Part shown: positions 38,051 to 50,700 of the stretch, piece after piece
Numbering within the stretch: position 1 is the first letter of the stretch
Layout: the number at the start of each line of letters is the position of its first letter
From: Pterobdella sp. o SKG-2022
Taxonomy: Eukaryota; Annelida; Clitellata; Hirudinida; Piscicolidae
Length of the DNA stretch: 64,000 nt
Assembly: GCA_964035795.1 (NCBI GenBank)
Contig: OZ038323.1
Span: forward strand, 8,285,227 to 8,349,226
Direction: 5' to 3'
Translations under genes and position numbers: made by a program
The notes under the pieces: generated by a model
Seen by the model: only the letters and a program-made list of their open reading frames with translations
What the model was told of the DNA's origin: nothing
The model's database searches: none

Positions 38051-39559
38051 CATTTCTTGGCAGGGGGGGCTGAAACAGACTCACTCCTGGATGTGGAGCT
38101 TTTTGAGTGTGATCTCTTTCTTTCTTGTTTACGTTCTTTTTCCTGTAGAAAAAAAATTGAAATGCAGTCAAGTCCTGGAAAGTCAAATTCTGAGTAGACA
38201 TTAGATCTCTTACCTCTTTTAGTCTCAAAGCCAAAAGTTTCTGATAGTTTGCCAAATCTTCTCTTTTCTTGTCAAATCTTTATTTTCAATTATAATAAAA
38301 GTAAAAATCTATACAAATTAAATACATTTAATAGTTTGCAGGCAAAATTACAATGGCACTAACCTCTTTTTCTTCAAAGCTGCACGATGTCTCTTTCTTT
38401 GCAAAACTTGTGGGGTTACCAAGCGTTGAATCTTTGGTGCCTTTGTGCGTGGCTTCTTACCTTGAAAGTTAAGAATTCATGTTAAACATTCAATCCTGAA
38501 CAATACAACAATTTAAAAGCTAAATACAAAATTTAAATAAACCTTCTTTAACATTGACAGGTTTTCTAATGACATAAGACCTGACATCATCTTCTTTTGA
38601 AAGATTGAACGTCTTGCGGATTTTTGAAGCCCTCTTAGGACCCAATCTACGTGGAACCTTTTTGTCAGTCAACCCTGGGATTTCACCTTCCCCTAGAAAT
38701 ATTAACAAGTTTAGGCACCTAGATTTTAAACACTAAGTCTCCAACCTTTCTTGATTACAACCATAGCAAGTACTGAAAGGTTAACATCCACAATACATCC
38801 TCTGACAGATTTTCTTCTTCTTTCACCACTCCTTCTTTCCCTGTAACAAGACTGCCCTTTCCTTTAGAATTTAATCAAAATTTCAATAAAGGGAGTAAAA
38901 AGGAGATAAATTTAAAATTCATTTAAATAGACAAGCTAAACCTTTAGCGTTTATCGAATGTCATAAATGTTATTGAAGGTATATTATACACAGAATTTTA
39001 CCTCAAAAGCAACTTGACTCTTCCATTGGTAAGAACTCCCTGTTTCATTGGAAATCCTTGTTTGTCATTTCCTCCAGAAATACGCAATTTGTAACCCTTT
39101 AATTTTAATGAATAAGCAAATCATGCTAACAGACATAAAATGGATGATAATGTAATGAACTCAACAACCTTCCATTCTTCACCAAGAAAGTCACCGTCAA
39201 CTTCGGCGCCAATTCTTTTCTCAATAAGAGGTCTCAAAGTTGCATCAGATTCAATTTCAATCGTTTTCTGAGCCCCCGTTTGAGGGTTAGCAATGTTTAA
39301 CTGCAATATTTTTATTCATATAAAAGAAACATTTTATTGAACCGGTTTATATAAAGGTTGAAATTAACATAGTTTTTTGCATAACAATAAAATCGGTGAC
39401 GAAAAATTTTCAATCCAAGCAATCGGCTACCCAGAACGAGTCTAATGTTTATAAAAGATAATTTTTTGTTTTAATGGTAAATTTTAAATACTAATTTAGT
39501 CTAATCTTGAATTTTAATAGAAACAGTTATGGAAAAATTAACAATTTCCACACCTTCAT
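38050..39559 (-). CDS. RPS6: 40S ribosomal protein S6 (eS6)
   Basis: Eight exons on the minus strand (39559-39554, 39300-39169, 39096-39002, 38861-38746, 38692-38543, 38460-38364, 38277-38214, 38142-38050) join in frame into 250 residues, the normal animal length. Exon 1 encodes only Met-Lys, the structure known from animal RPS6 genes. Family marks are [80 protein letters not shown] and [10 protein letters not shown]. The C-terminus keeps a basic, Ser-rich tail ([15 protein letters not shown]) of the kind phosphorylated by S6 kinases. It then extends into SAPPAKK. The protein is part of the small ribosomal subunit. A pyrimidine tract just before the ATG looks like a 5' TOP motif. Confidence 0.97.
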
Positions 39560-39560
39560 A

Positions 39561-39573
39561 GCGACAAAAGGGC
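39561..39573 (-). promoter_or_regulatory. Candidate 5' TOP tract of RPS6
   Basis: Immediately upstream of the ATG the minus strand reads GCCCTTTTGTCGC. A C followed by an unbroken pyrimidine run is the translation-control motif at the cap of ribosomal protein mRNAs. The transcription start itself is not known, so the call rests on position and composition. Confidence 0.5.
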
Positions 39574-39739
39574 TATATAGATAGAAAAGAAAAGTTATTC
39601 TTCCGCTGTAATGTTTATGCTTTTTACCAAAGAATCTAAAGTTTATTTTTTATATTTGAAAAACTATATAGTGAAAAAAAAACAATATAAATACTTTTTT
39701 ATAATAGAAAATAAATTCAAATTTTGTTTTATTATCACA

Positions 39740-39865
39740 CTTTTAAATCATTCAATTGAAAACACTTTTGGGAGTTTATTTTATTCCACGAACTTTTTCG
39801 TAAGATGAACCTACATTATCAAGTGTTTTCAATTGAATATTCACGTTTGGCTCAAAGAATTAAAA
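39740..39865. repeat. Palindromic element, copy B, between RPS6 and HROB
   Basis: A perfect 17-base inverted repeat (TTCAATTGAAAACACTT at 39751-39767 and its complement at 39821-39837) encloses GAGTTTATTTTATTCCACG and TAAGATGAACCTACATTAT, the same arm sequence as copy A near 7.2 kb. The flank ACGTTTGGCTCAAAGAAT (inverted) also matches copy A. The short length, terminal inverted repeats and absence of coding sequence fit a MITE-like family. Confidence 0.7.
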
Positions 39866-40264
39866 TATCACACTTTTATTTAATGAAAAAAATAATTCAA
39901 CAAGTTTTTGTTTTAATCTTTGAAAAACTATATAGTAAAAAAAAACAATAAAAAATATTTTTATATAGTAGAAAATACAATTCAAATTCCGTTCTCTAAT
40001 CAAAATTTTATTTGATAAAAAAATAATTCACTATTTATTATTTCATAAATGTTTCAAAACAATATAAATATTTTTAGATTAAATTTCAAATTTTAACAGT
40101 TTTAAAAAATGAAAAGTCTTTAATTTAAAATAATTTACTTCTTTGTGAGTATTTTATGTCTTTGAAACTTGCGAACGAATTTTAAATATCCTTTTATATC
40201 TGTATGGCTTTTCCTGTGATTGCTTTAACTAGTTTCAGCATATTAGTTAATATATTCTTTTAAT

Positions 40265-43200
40265 ATGTTCAAGGTAGATTTTAGTGAACTAGATATTGAA
40301 GATGTTTTTGAAGACAGTTCTCAATCAAAGATGAATATGTTTTCCTGCACTTCGAAGGACAATAATTTAACAACTCATTTATCAGTTTTTGATAACTCAG
40401 TATCTAATCAAAACTATGAAATATCGCAACTTTTTGTTGGAAGTACAAAAAGTTTGAAGGCAGATAAAAACAATATATCAAATTTAATACCAACTAGCAA
40501 CAAATTTTCTCAAAAACTACATGAAAATCTACCCAAAACTCCATTTAACGTATTGAAGAATTCTACTTTTTCGCAATCTGTTCAAGAGTTTTCTACAATA
40601 TTTAAAGAAGATGAATTCAATAATAACTTATCGTTTTATGATGATTACAAAAATGGAAATAATACAGAAACAAGCTTTTCATCTTCAATGATTAATGATA
40701 ACCATTGTTTCAATGCTGAAGAAATGATCTCTAACATTCCAAAAACTTCTGATTTTGACATCTTTAAAAACATATCAAATGAGTTTAATTCTGGTAATTG
40801 TTACATTTTTATTTTATTAACAATGGAATAAATTTATATTTTTCCATAGAAAATCTGTTTGAAAATCAAAGAAATAAAAGAAAATTTCCAGGCCCTGCAG
40901 GACTTTTGCCAAATTTAGTAAGTCACTTTAGCAAAAATAATTATTTCATTCTTAAAATATGATTTTTACATAGAAAACTGAACTATCAATAAGGTCAAAG
41001 GCCAGTTTGCTGATGATAAACCAATAACCTACCAACCTTCTCAATTGACAATCAAACCATCAAGTCAATCACAAAAACAAGGAGCTAACACACCAAATAT
41101 CACTTTTAAAAGTAAATTATGGCAAGCAATGTTAACAGATTTGAACAGTTTGGCCCAACCTGCACTTTTTCCTTGGATGAATGACTTTCAAATTGCTTCC
41201 ATCTACAGATCTGTCAGTTTAAATTATCTGTTAAAAATGAAAATTTAATATTTTATTCAAAGTTTATGATTCTATGTTTTTATTAAAATTAGTACATCAT
41301 AAAATAAAACAACCCCAATATCATGAAGCTCAGTTGTTAGCTTGTAATCATATAGTATCATTCAACGTCATCATAATATTCAAGAAATTATATAATGGCT
41401 CACAAGGTGAAGCATAAAAGGCTGCCACAAGGAAAGGTACCATTGTTATGTGGCATGGTGGTAAAGATTTGCATGCAGGGACTTGATGCCACTCTCACCA
41501 TCAAAGACTCTTCAGGTGCTGACAACCTTCATCACCTCTTATAAATATAATCCTCACAACCTCTGCTTTTTCATCAATTGCTGACCATATGTTTTCATAA
41601 TTCAAAGACTATCTGTCTTAAATTTAATGTTTTTATGTGGCTTTACACTGAAACAAATACACAACTCTCATTTGAATAAACTAATGCTTGATTCACTTAA
41701 TCTCATGATGAATCCACAAAATTTTGCATATGCATGCATTGGTTGGCAGGAAGCATACAGGGGGCTGTGCACAGGGAGGTGGTAAGGCGACATGCAGACA
41801 AAATACACATAGGATCTGTTCTGATCCTCAAACATGTCAGTTCTTTTATATATTTTATATCTTGCTTGAGTGGGCATATGTAGCAATATCCTTCAACATG
41901 CCTTTCTATGTTAATTGCACTAAACAATAGTTGTGTTGATATTTCACAATTAATATCAATGTTGCTTTATAGAATCGTCGTATGCATTTTTAATAAGTTT
42001 TTTCAACAAAACATCAAACGTTAGAAATTTTTTAATACATTTGTTGAGAGATGAAAGTTAGAAAAGTAGCATATTATAGTTCTAGCTTCTGTCTTTTGAT
42101 AAATATATTCAAAAATTTTCACATTTAACGTTTTTTCGAAAAATTAATACTGATATTATAGCTTGAAAAGAAATACTCGTTATTCTATAATTTAAATATC
42201 ATGAATCGTTTGTAGAATATCTATTTCAAGTTTGAAAAGTTTTATTTTAATATTGGTTCAAATATCAACAACACCAAAGTGATGAATTGTATCCACAACA
42301 GGTAGGAGTGTTCAGTCCTCTGCATGCTCGGTCATGCTACCTCAACATCACCAACAACAATATCCTTCATGTCTACTCACACCCCATCATCATTGGGGCT
42401 ATAGACCATGATATAAACAGTGGCATGAAGTTGTTTGAGGATATGTCAAAGGGTCGAAGTAAGGAGTATTCCTATGGGGATGGTGTCATCGTCACCAAGA
42501 CTCAAAACATCAATTCTATTGTGACCATGCTCAGAGACTTTTCAAATTTCAATCCTAGTTTAAAAAGAGGGAATGATCAAAAAAACAATGATAATCGAAA
42601 ATCAAATTCGAATCAGTTGTTGCAAGGTGACAGATATATGGAGGGTGTGTTTGAGGAGTGGGTTTTCAATGACGATTTCGAGGAGGACATTTTGAAGGCT
42701 AGTCACTTGGCTAATCAGTCTCATTCCAAAATTAAAGTTGCAAAAGTTAACTATAGTGACAATGTTGATAAAAAAGAAGAAAATTCTTTGGTGCCTTCCA
42801 CCACAAATGGAGTCTACTGTATTGGAGAAAATACAAACCTTAATCAACAGCCTGATAAATCAGCCAATCAATTAAGCCTCTTGATGGATGATGACGAGGA
42901 TGATGAACTCATTAATTGTAGTATTTTAAATAATTTTGACAATTCAGAAATTGGAACACAATTATCAATTAATAATGTTGATGATAAAAATGATTTGATT
43001 AAGAGTAGCACACAAGTTGTCGAAAAAACAAAAAGTGAGGTGGTTAACAATCTAAAAGATGCAATGCCTGAAAGGGAATCAACTGAAGAAACTTCTGCGG
43101 TTTCCACGAAGGATCAATTGGCTAGAAAAGTAGAAGATAGCTGTGTTACTTTAATGAAAAATGATAATTATGGTAATATTAATAATAATGTTAATAATAC

Positions 43201-43795
43201 TAACTATAATAAAAATATTAATAATAATACGACTAGTGATACCGGTAATAGCAATAATGTATATAATGAAAATAATAGTAATAATAAGGGCAATGTTGGT
43301 AATACAAACGATAGTGATTTCCAGCTGAGTCAGAACAAATTACGCAAAAGAAAATTTTCTTTTCCGCTGAAACAAACCACGAATCATTCGCTTTCAAACG
43401 CACCACACACTTTAATTCCTCCCAAGAACATTTGTCTCGAGAACAAGGATGCCCCAGTGAAAGGTTGTGAAGCTACAAAGACCTCTTTCAAATTCAAACG
43501 GAGGCCTCTAAGTCAGATCTCGCAAGCACACTGCACACCTAGCGTTCATAAAACTAATCTCGACAACAAATTTCCTACCGAAACTTCTAGCCTACTCGAT
43601 CTCATAACACCAGCAACTCCTCAAAACACACCCACCATTTGCAATTCATACCAAAAATCAAAAAATTTCGTAGCACAACCTTCAACATCAGACAAAAATC
43701 CACCGAAGGGACCTCTCGCGCCTTTGTACAAAAACAAAAGCTTTAAAGCTTCCGCGTTGTTTTCAGAAAGCGATTTTCAATTTGACGATTTTTAA
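40265..43795 (+). CDS. HROB: Homologous recombination factor with OB-fold (HROB / C17orf53-like)
   Basis: Six exons (40265-40793, 40850-40917, 40994-41212, 41407-41515, 41750-41835, 42302-43795) join in frame into 834 residues. The conserved core begins with KRKFPGPAGLLPNL. It continues through the helical segment around LWQAMLTDLN and the OB-fold strands (KVPLLCGMVVKICMQGLDA, TIKDSSGSIQGAVHREVV, KIHIGSVLILKHVGVFSP, CYLNITNNNILHVYS). In vertebrates HROB recruits and activates the MCM8-MCM9 helicase during recombination-linked DNA synthesis. The protein is longer than the human one because the last exon carries a long Asn/Asp-rich, probably disordered tail with an Asn-Ile/Asn-Asn low-complexity block. 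The exon 4 acceptor (before 41407) is chosen by phase and is the least certain. AATAAA is at 43847-43852. Confidence 0.88.
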
Positions 43796-43802
43796 TTTCA
43801 AA

Positions 43803-43808
43803 TTTATT
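43803..43808 (-). terminator. Polyadenylation signal of TMEM201
   Basis: AATAAA on the minus strand (TTTATT on plus), 66 bases beyond the TMEM201 stop and only 8 bases from the HROB stop codon. Confidence 0.6.
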
Positions 43809-43846
43809 GACTTTCATCTCGTAAAAAATACACCCTGATTTTTATT

Positions 43847-43852
43847 AATAAA
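43847..43852 (+). terminator. Polyadenylation signal of HROB
   Basis: AATAAA 52 bases after the HROB stop codon and 22 bases before the end of the convergent TMEM201 coding sequence. HROB transcripts cleaved downstream of it probably overlap TMEM201 transcripts. Confidence 0.6.
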
Positions 43853-43873
43853 AAACAACAATGATTCTGATGA

Positions 43874-46684
43874 CTAAAAAGATAAAGGAGTTTGGTTTTG
43901 TAAATTAAATTTTGAAGGAGTGATGATGGGCCTAACCGCATGATTTTTATAATGAAGGTTACTGCTTGCGACTGCACCGTTGTTGATAGGGGTGCTAAAC
44001 ATATTAGAATTGGTGCAACTGTGTCTATATATGGCGTCACGACGTTGATTGCTCACACAACTGAATCTCTCAAAAAAGTCATTGTTCAAATCACTGGAAC
44101 TATAGGGGGAGTGATAGTTCATATGGTAGAGGGTCGTTACATTGGAAAAGTGGTTTTGACTGCTTAGTGGGCTTCTGTTGATATTACCATTGGTGGATGA
44201 ATGATTTAGACGTTGGTTCTTAACAGCTTTTGGTGTGAAGTACTTATTCTCACTTAAATTATGCTGGAGAACTGGTTTTTTGGAGTTGTTAAAGGCCCGA
44301 AAGGTTCTGTCATGAGAATTATTAGAATGGTGTTGGATGAAGCTGGTTTCTAGGTGTATCTTACTAACATTGCCCTGAAGCTTGTATGACTTGTTCCATA
44401 TATTCAGTGAAGTTCGACTCCTTTAAAGTATTTTATATTTTAAACTATAACAAAATTCTATTTTATAGATATTCAACCAAAGAAAAATTTAGAAATGAAA
44501 ACAATCATAACTCACTTCTGGTTAAAATACTTGATGAGGCTGAAAAGATGCAATATGGAGCACAAATAAGATATGAAAGGTGCCAAGTAAACCAGGGTGA
44601 GGTCATTTTGTTGAGAACAGTGGAAGAAACTTTCATCGATGGTGAAATTTTTAAGAAAACTGTATATTTTAACACATTTTTTATCAGAATTATTAGTACA
44701 GCATTCATACTGGAGAGATGGACTGAAGAAAAGCAAGGAAAGCCAAAGAAAAGACAGAATAGAAGCTTCCTTACACTTCCAAAAATTGCTGCTCGTGTGG
44801 TGAAGAAAGTTAAGAAAGAGGAGAGTGGAAGGAAGATTGAAATAAATGAGATAATTTAGTATAGAAAAATTTTCTTGATTTTCATAGTTGGTTCTATTTT
44901 CTAATTTACTTTCATATGAATTTACAAGAACGTATTTTTCACGATGGTTTTTGGTGTTGAATAAATTAAAAAAGTCTTCAGCATTGTTGTTTTTAAAACA
45001 GAGCATATTGTCATTTTTTGAAACATTCTTGTTTGAAGTCCCATTGATGCCATATGAAGTTGCATTCATACTAACGTTGTCCGAGTAAAAATTATAGAAC
45101 TGATCTAGTATATTGTAAAAACCAATATAATAGTTTGAAAAATTATAGTATGATGATATATTGGGCACATGAGATTCATTAAAAATGAAACTGCTATGAA
45201 GGGTGGAGTTTCTGACTGGAATGAATGAAAAGATTGAAACAACAACAGAAGAAAAAAGAAGAAATGTTTGCAAAAAAACTGGGATGGTTAGAAAAGGATA
45301 TCTGTGGTCAGTGGAAAAGGAGGATATGGATTGGTTGTTTGAAGGAGAAGAGATCCTTGAGATTGGTGATATTGTAGAAAGGTTCAACTTGTTTTCTATA
45401 CCTTTATGATTTGGAGTTTTATCATCATTTAGAGAAGAATGTGAAAAGGTCATACTATTTTTATTTTTGTTGTTATTTGAATTCATTTCATTTCCAGAAA
45501 AGTTTATTTTACTTTTGAAGCTACTTGATAAATCATTGTTATCTATAAAATCTGATGCATTGGTGTTTAGATTAGTATTATTACTATTATAATCCTTCAT
45601 TTTAGAATGTCTCCTCTTAACATCTTCCGACATGAGTTTTGATGCATAAAATTTTTTTTCAAGTAAATCTTTCTTTTGCACACTCTTTTGATTATAATTT
45701 GCTACCTCTCTATCAAGTTTTTTTATTTCCTTTTGAACCTTTAATTTTTAATTCAAATTATTTATTTGAATGTATTAATATAATTGAATTAAAATTATTA
45801 CAGTATACTGGCATAAAGAACATAAGGGATAAAGTCTTTCAATTTCTTTAGAGTTCTTTATAAATGAGTCCTGGAAAATATTTCGGTGTAAAACATAAAC
45901 TTCAACACAGATAAAAAACTAAACACAAATAAAAATATAATTAAATTTTATTAAAAAAAACACATACTTCATCAAGGTTTTCAAACTTTCTTAAAAGCTT
46001 CATTTTAATGGCTTCACTTTTGTTACATGAGTCACATAGATGACCTGACATTGAGAAGGGACTGTGCTCATGGGAGGTTCTCTGAGTGAATCTCACTAAG
46101 AGGTCATTTGCTTCTTGCTCATTGCTGCAATATTGTTCTTTTATCTCTTTGTTATAATCACCATCCTATATTTGACATTGAATGCCATATTAACTTTCAT
46201 AAAATTGGAATAATTACAGCCTATAAACTTTAAATGGGGTTTTTATGTATTATGATAAATATAGAAAATAATTAATCTATAATGTATGAATAAAACAAAA
46301 ATTTATTAAAGTGCAATAAACCTTATTAAACCCGTTATAATTTCCACAAGAACCACAAGTCCACTGGTTTTTTAAATAGTTTTTAACAAACTGGTTATTT
46401 TGGCAAGCCCAACAACATAACAACTTTAAAGAGTACCTAAAAATTGAAATAAGTTAAGATCAACGTGTATTTATAAATAAAAAAAAAACTCACCTTTTGA
46501 AATACCACACAGTTGTTAAAATTGAGATTAAAAACAAAATTAACAAGTAAGCTAGTAGAAACAATTCTTGCATTAGCACTGCAGATGTACAATGAAATTT
46601 AAATTGGCTAAGATGTTTTTAAACTCAAAACGAAAAAAATTTACCACTTGAATTAAAATTTTCCGCATGATCCCAGCGCGCCAT
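43874..46684 (-). CDS. TMEM201: Inner nuclear membrane protein TMEM201 / Samp1 / Ima1 family
   Basis: Seven exons on the minus strand (46684-46645, 46578-46494, 46436-46322, 46165-45968, 45870-45802, 45738-44516, 44420-43874) join in frame into 758 residues. After a first membrane segment (LLAYLLILFLISILTTVWYF) comes the Ima1 N-terminal cysteine-rich domain (CCWACQNNQF, WTCGSCGNYNGFNKDGDYN, HLCDSCNKSE, LYPLCSLCQY). A long Asn/Ser-rich insert and several hydrophobic segments follow (PVFLQTFLLFSSVVVSIFSF, ILSFLWLSLLFFSP, LVYLAPFISYLCSILHLF). The extreme C-terminus contains RPIITPSKFNLQ, which resembles the conserved C-terminal motif of vertebrate TMEM201. The family links chromatin and centrosomes to the LINC complex at the inner nuclear membrane. 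The last acceptor (44421) was chosen by phase. The gene is convergent with HROB, 78 bases between stops. Confidence 0.88.
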
Positions 46685-47354
46685 TTTATTTTCAGAAACC
46701 AACCATAGACTCAAACAATGCTATTTAAGTGTCAAAAAAATGTTAGATATAAATCTACATTTTAAAGTTCAATTTTTTACGAAAAAAACTCATATGAGTA
46801 ATATTTAATCTGATAGCATTTTTAATGAGATACCTACCACTTACTCTTGTTTTGCGCCGTTTCCAGTGCTTATTAAAATGTGTGTGCCGTCTTTCGTGTG
46901 TCAGCCTTTAAGTCTGGCACACGATGTTGCTGAATGGTTTTCTTAGAGTGCGTTAAATCTATCTCCATGTTTTTCTTTTTATTTTTTTGCTACCATACAA
47001 TGTGTTTCATTGATGGTGTTTGGATAGCGAAGTCGTAACATTTTTCGCAGAAAAATTTTGTTAAAAGTCTGGATTTTTTCTTTACTGTTGTCTTTGTACT
47101 TGAAGACAAGTATTTGAACCGTATATATAAACTGCTTTGAATTTTTTTTGAATAAAGTTTGTTAAATTTCCAGTTTTAGTGGATTTTCGGATCCTCATCA
47201 GCATAGTAAAAGTTGTTCGTGCTTTTCCAATCCAAGTTTAACATATGCATTTTGCCTTTTTGTTGGTTGTTGTAAATAGAGTAAATTTTAAAAATCTTTC
47301 AAGCTGATTTTCCTAAGATTCACTGTTTGCTTCTTTAATTGACTTTCAGTATTT
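46685..47354. other. Upstream region of TMEM201 without further genes
   Basis: It should contain the TMEM201 promoter. I saw no exon or named repeat. Confidence 0.5.
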
Positions 47355-47770
47355 GGGGAGGTATCATTGAAGTTTTCAAAAATTCCACTTTTTCAAAAAA
47401 GCGGTTTTTTTCAATGCTAACTTGTAGTATTTAACAAGAGCATTATTTTGAAGTATAACACGCAATAAACGAGTGGATAGGAGCCGAGATAAACGGCTTT
47501 TTCAGTTTGCTCAAAAACGCCTTTTTTTTAAACGCGCATATTTGCCGAACTAATGACGAAAAGTGAAAATTTTTTCACCGAAACTCTTCTTATTGAAAGC
47601 ACTTTTTGGAAAAGTAGCATTTTCCAACATTTTACAACTTTTGTTTTGCCGAAAAACCTCACAGGAGGGGTATCATGGAATTTTTCAAAAATGCCACTTT
47701 TTCAATGCCAACTTTGTAGTATTTAACAAGAGCATCATTTTGAGGTATAGCACGCAAATAATGAGTGGAT
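47355..47770. repeat. Tandem repeat of about 309 bp, left part
   Basis: GAGGTATCATTGAAGTTTTC (about 47359) recurs as GGGGTATCATGGAATTTTTC (about 47667). The following text keeps register over the next 100 bases, including TAGTATTTAACAAGAGCAT and GAGTGGAT. The second unit stops at 47770, where the LINE begins, and resumes at 51241. No coding potential is evident. Confidence 0.8.
47763..47770. repeat. Target-site duplication, left copy
   Basis: GAGTGGAT occurs here and again at 51241-51248, directly flanking the LINE. The uninterrupted repeat unit at about 47470 has this sequence once, followed by AGGAGCCGAGATAAACGG. That confirms it as the pre-insertion site. Confidence 0.85.
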
Positions 47771-50700
47771 GTTGTTCGTCAATCGTGTTCGAATATGACC
47801 ATGGCAACAAAGAAAAAGATATTATTATTTATTTATTTATATATACATATATATATTTCACTAAATAAAGATGTATAGAAAATTATCATAAGAAGAGATG
47901 AAAATAAATATTATCATAAAATAAATCAATAAATAAGAATGAATAAGTAAGCTATAATAGTAATGATAATAATAGTAATAACAGAAGATACAAAATAAAA
48001 GTAAAATATTAAATGAATTGAAATAAATAAGATGAAATAAAGATAAAATAGCTCTTATCTGTATGTTCTTGTGTGGCTGATCAGACCGATTCGCGCCAGA
48101 AAACCTCTTCCGCATGTTTGGCACCAATGTGTGGGAAGTCTCTCTGGTGCACCTTTTCTAGCTTTGCGTCTTATGCGTTTTAATTTTGCAGCGTTTAGAC
48201 GGTTTTCTTCTGAGAAGAGTGCACCATTACTGATCAATCTACGCCAAGCGGGCCAATTAGAGGCTGCTTTTTCCCACGCAGTGACGTCTATATTGAAGTC
48301 CTTTAGATTTGACTTGAAATAATCTTTATAACGTTTGCGTGGGCCTCCGATTTTTCTTTGACCATTTTTGAGCTGACCGTAGAAGAGTTGTTTAGGAATT
48401 CTAGAGTCCGCCATACGAGATACATGACCAGCCCATCGTATCTGTGTCTTACGCATCATCGTAATAATACTGGAAAGGTTTGCCCTCTCTAATACTTCAT
48501 TGTCTGAAACAAAGTCATTCCAGCGTATATTAAGAATTCTGCGAAGACACCGAGTATGGAATTTCTGGAGCTGTTTCTCATGGCGTCTGTATACTGTCCA
48601 TGCTTCACAGCCATATAGTAGTGTGGTCAATACTACGGCTTTATAGACTTTAACTCTCGCGGACTGTGATATCCCTCTTTTCTCCCACACCTTTTTCTTC
48701 AATCTTCCAAAAGCAGAGCTGGCTTTGGCAATTCGGTTTTTGATCTCATCATCAATGTTTATACGACGAGAAAGTGTACTGCCTAGATAAGTGAAGTTGT
48801 CAACTGTCTGTAACCTTTGTTCTTTCACTAAAATGTGTGGTTTGTGGTAAGGTTTTTCTAGAGCAGGTTGAAACATTACTTCCGTTTTTTGGGCGTTGAT
48901 GATCAAACCGAAGTCGACACAAGCGGATGAGAATTGATCTACTTCCCGTTGCATCTCTTGCTCAGTCGCAGCGTTAAGCGCACAATCATCAGCGAAAAAA
49001 AGATCTCTAATTTTAGTCCCGTTCACTTTCTTTTTTTCTCAGAGCCTGAAGATGTCTGAGGTTGAAAAGATTCCTATCGTACCGATATCTAATTGGAATG
49101 CCAGTTGAACTGTCTTTGAAAGCCTCCATCAGCATTGCTGCAAACATCATACTGAACAGTGTTGGGGCTAAGACACAACCCTGCTTGACTCCGTTGGTCA
49201 CTTGAAAGGGTTCTGAGCTTCCACCATCGTTGAGCACTCTAGCTACCATGTCATCCTGAAAAAGACGGACCATTTTTACAAATTTTTCTGGACAACCAAA
49301 TTTTGCTAGGATTTTCCATAAACCTTCTCTGCTTACTGAGTCGAAAGCTTTGTTGAGGTCAACAAAAGTGATATAGAGGTCTTGGTGTTGTTCCATACTT
49401 TTCTTCTGAAGTTGGCGTGCTGCAAAGATCATGTCAATGGTTCCTCTGACAGTTCGGAATCCACATTGACTCTCAGGTAGGTAACCTGGCTCTAGGTGCT
49501 TCAGTAGGCGGTTCAAGAAAACACGAGCCAAGATCTTTCCCGCAATTGAGAGAAGAGAGATGCCTCTATGATTGTCGCATGTACGTTTGTTTCCTTTTCT
49601 TTTATAAATGTGAACAATGGTAGCGTTTTTAAATGCTTGTGGGAGCATTTCTTTTTCCCAATGTGAACGAAACAAATCAGTGAGTCTTCTGGTGAATGAA
49701 ATACCACCTGATTTGAATATTTCTGCCGGTATAGCATCAGGATCTGGGGCTTTATCTGTTGACATATGCTTAATGGCTCTGGTGACTTCACCAACAGATG
49801 GAAGTGCATCAAGATCTTTGTTTATTTCCACCTGGAGAAGGCGTTGAATCGATTCGTCGTTAACCTTTGATGGTTGATTAAGAACGCCATTAAAATGTTC
49901 GACCCATTTTTCTAAGATTCCTTTTTTATCAGTGATCAGCTTTGAACCATCAGCACTCAGAATAGGTGTATTTTTTGATGACTGTGGTCCATAGAGGCAC
50001 TTGAGAGCATCATAAAAACGCCTCATGTCATGGCTGTCAGCATAACCTTGTATTTCTTCGGCTTTTTGGCTGAGTCATGTGTTTTGCAGATTTCGAAGCT
50101 TTTTTTGGACCTCTCTGCGCATATTGGCAAAGGCATTTTTCTTTGATTTCGATTTCGGGTCATTCTGGTGAGCTCTGAATAACTGGCGTTTCTCCTTCAA
50201 CATGGTTTGAATAACAATATCGTTTTCATCAAATCAATCTTGATATTTCTTGGAGGTTGAGCCAAGAACTTGTAAAGCGAAAGAATAAATCGTTTCTTTC
50301 AGAAACTCCCAGTCGTTGCTTTCAACCTTTGAGAGTTCGTGATCAAGATTGGTCGCAAATTCCTGTTGAACCCTGGGGATTTTCAACTTTGTGACATCAA
50401 GCCGCTTTAAAGCTTTTTGTCCTTGAGGTCTTCTCATAGGAATAACTTGCAACTTGGTTTTGGAAATTATAAGCCGATGATCTGTCCAACATTCCACTCC
50501 ACACATAGATTTGGTTACTTTTACATCTTGTCGGTTTTTGGATCTGACAATGATGAAGTCAATGAGATGCCTTTGCCTAGAGCGAGAGTGCATCCAGAAA
50601 GTCTTGTTGCGGGTTGGAAGGCGAAACAGAGTGTTTGTTATGATGAGTTCAAATGCTGTACAAGTTTTAAGCAGACGTAAACCATTACTATTACACTTGC

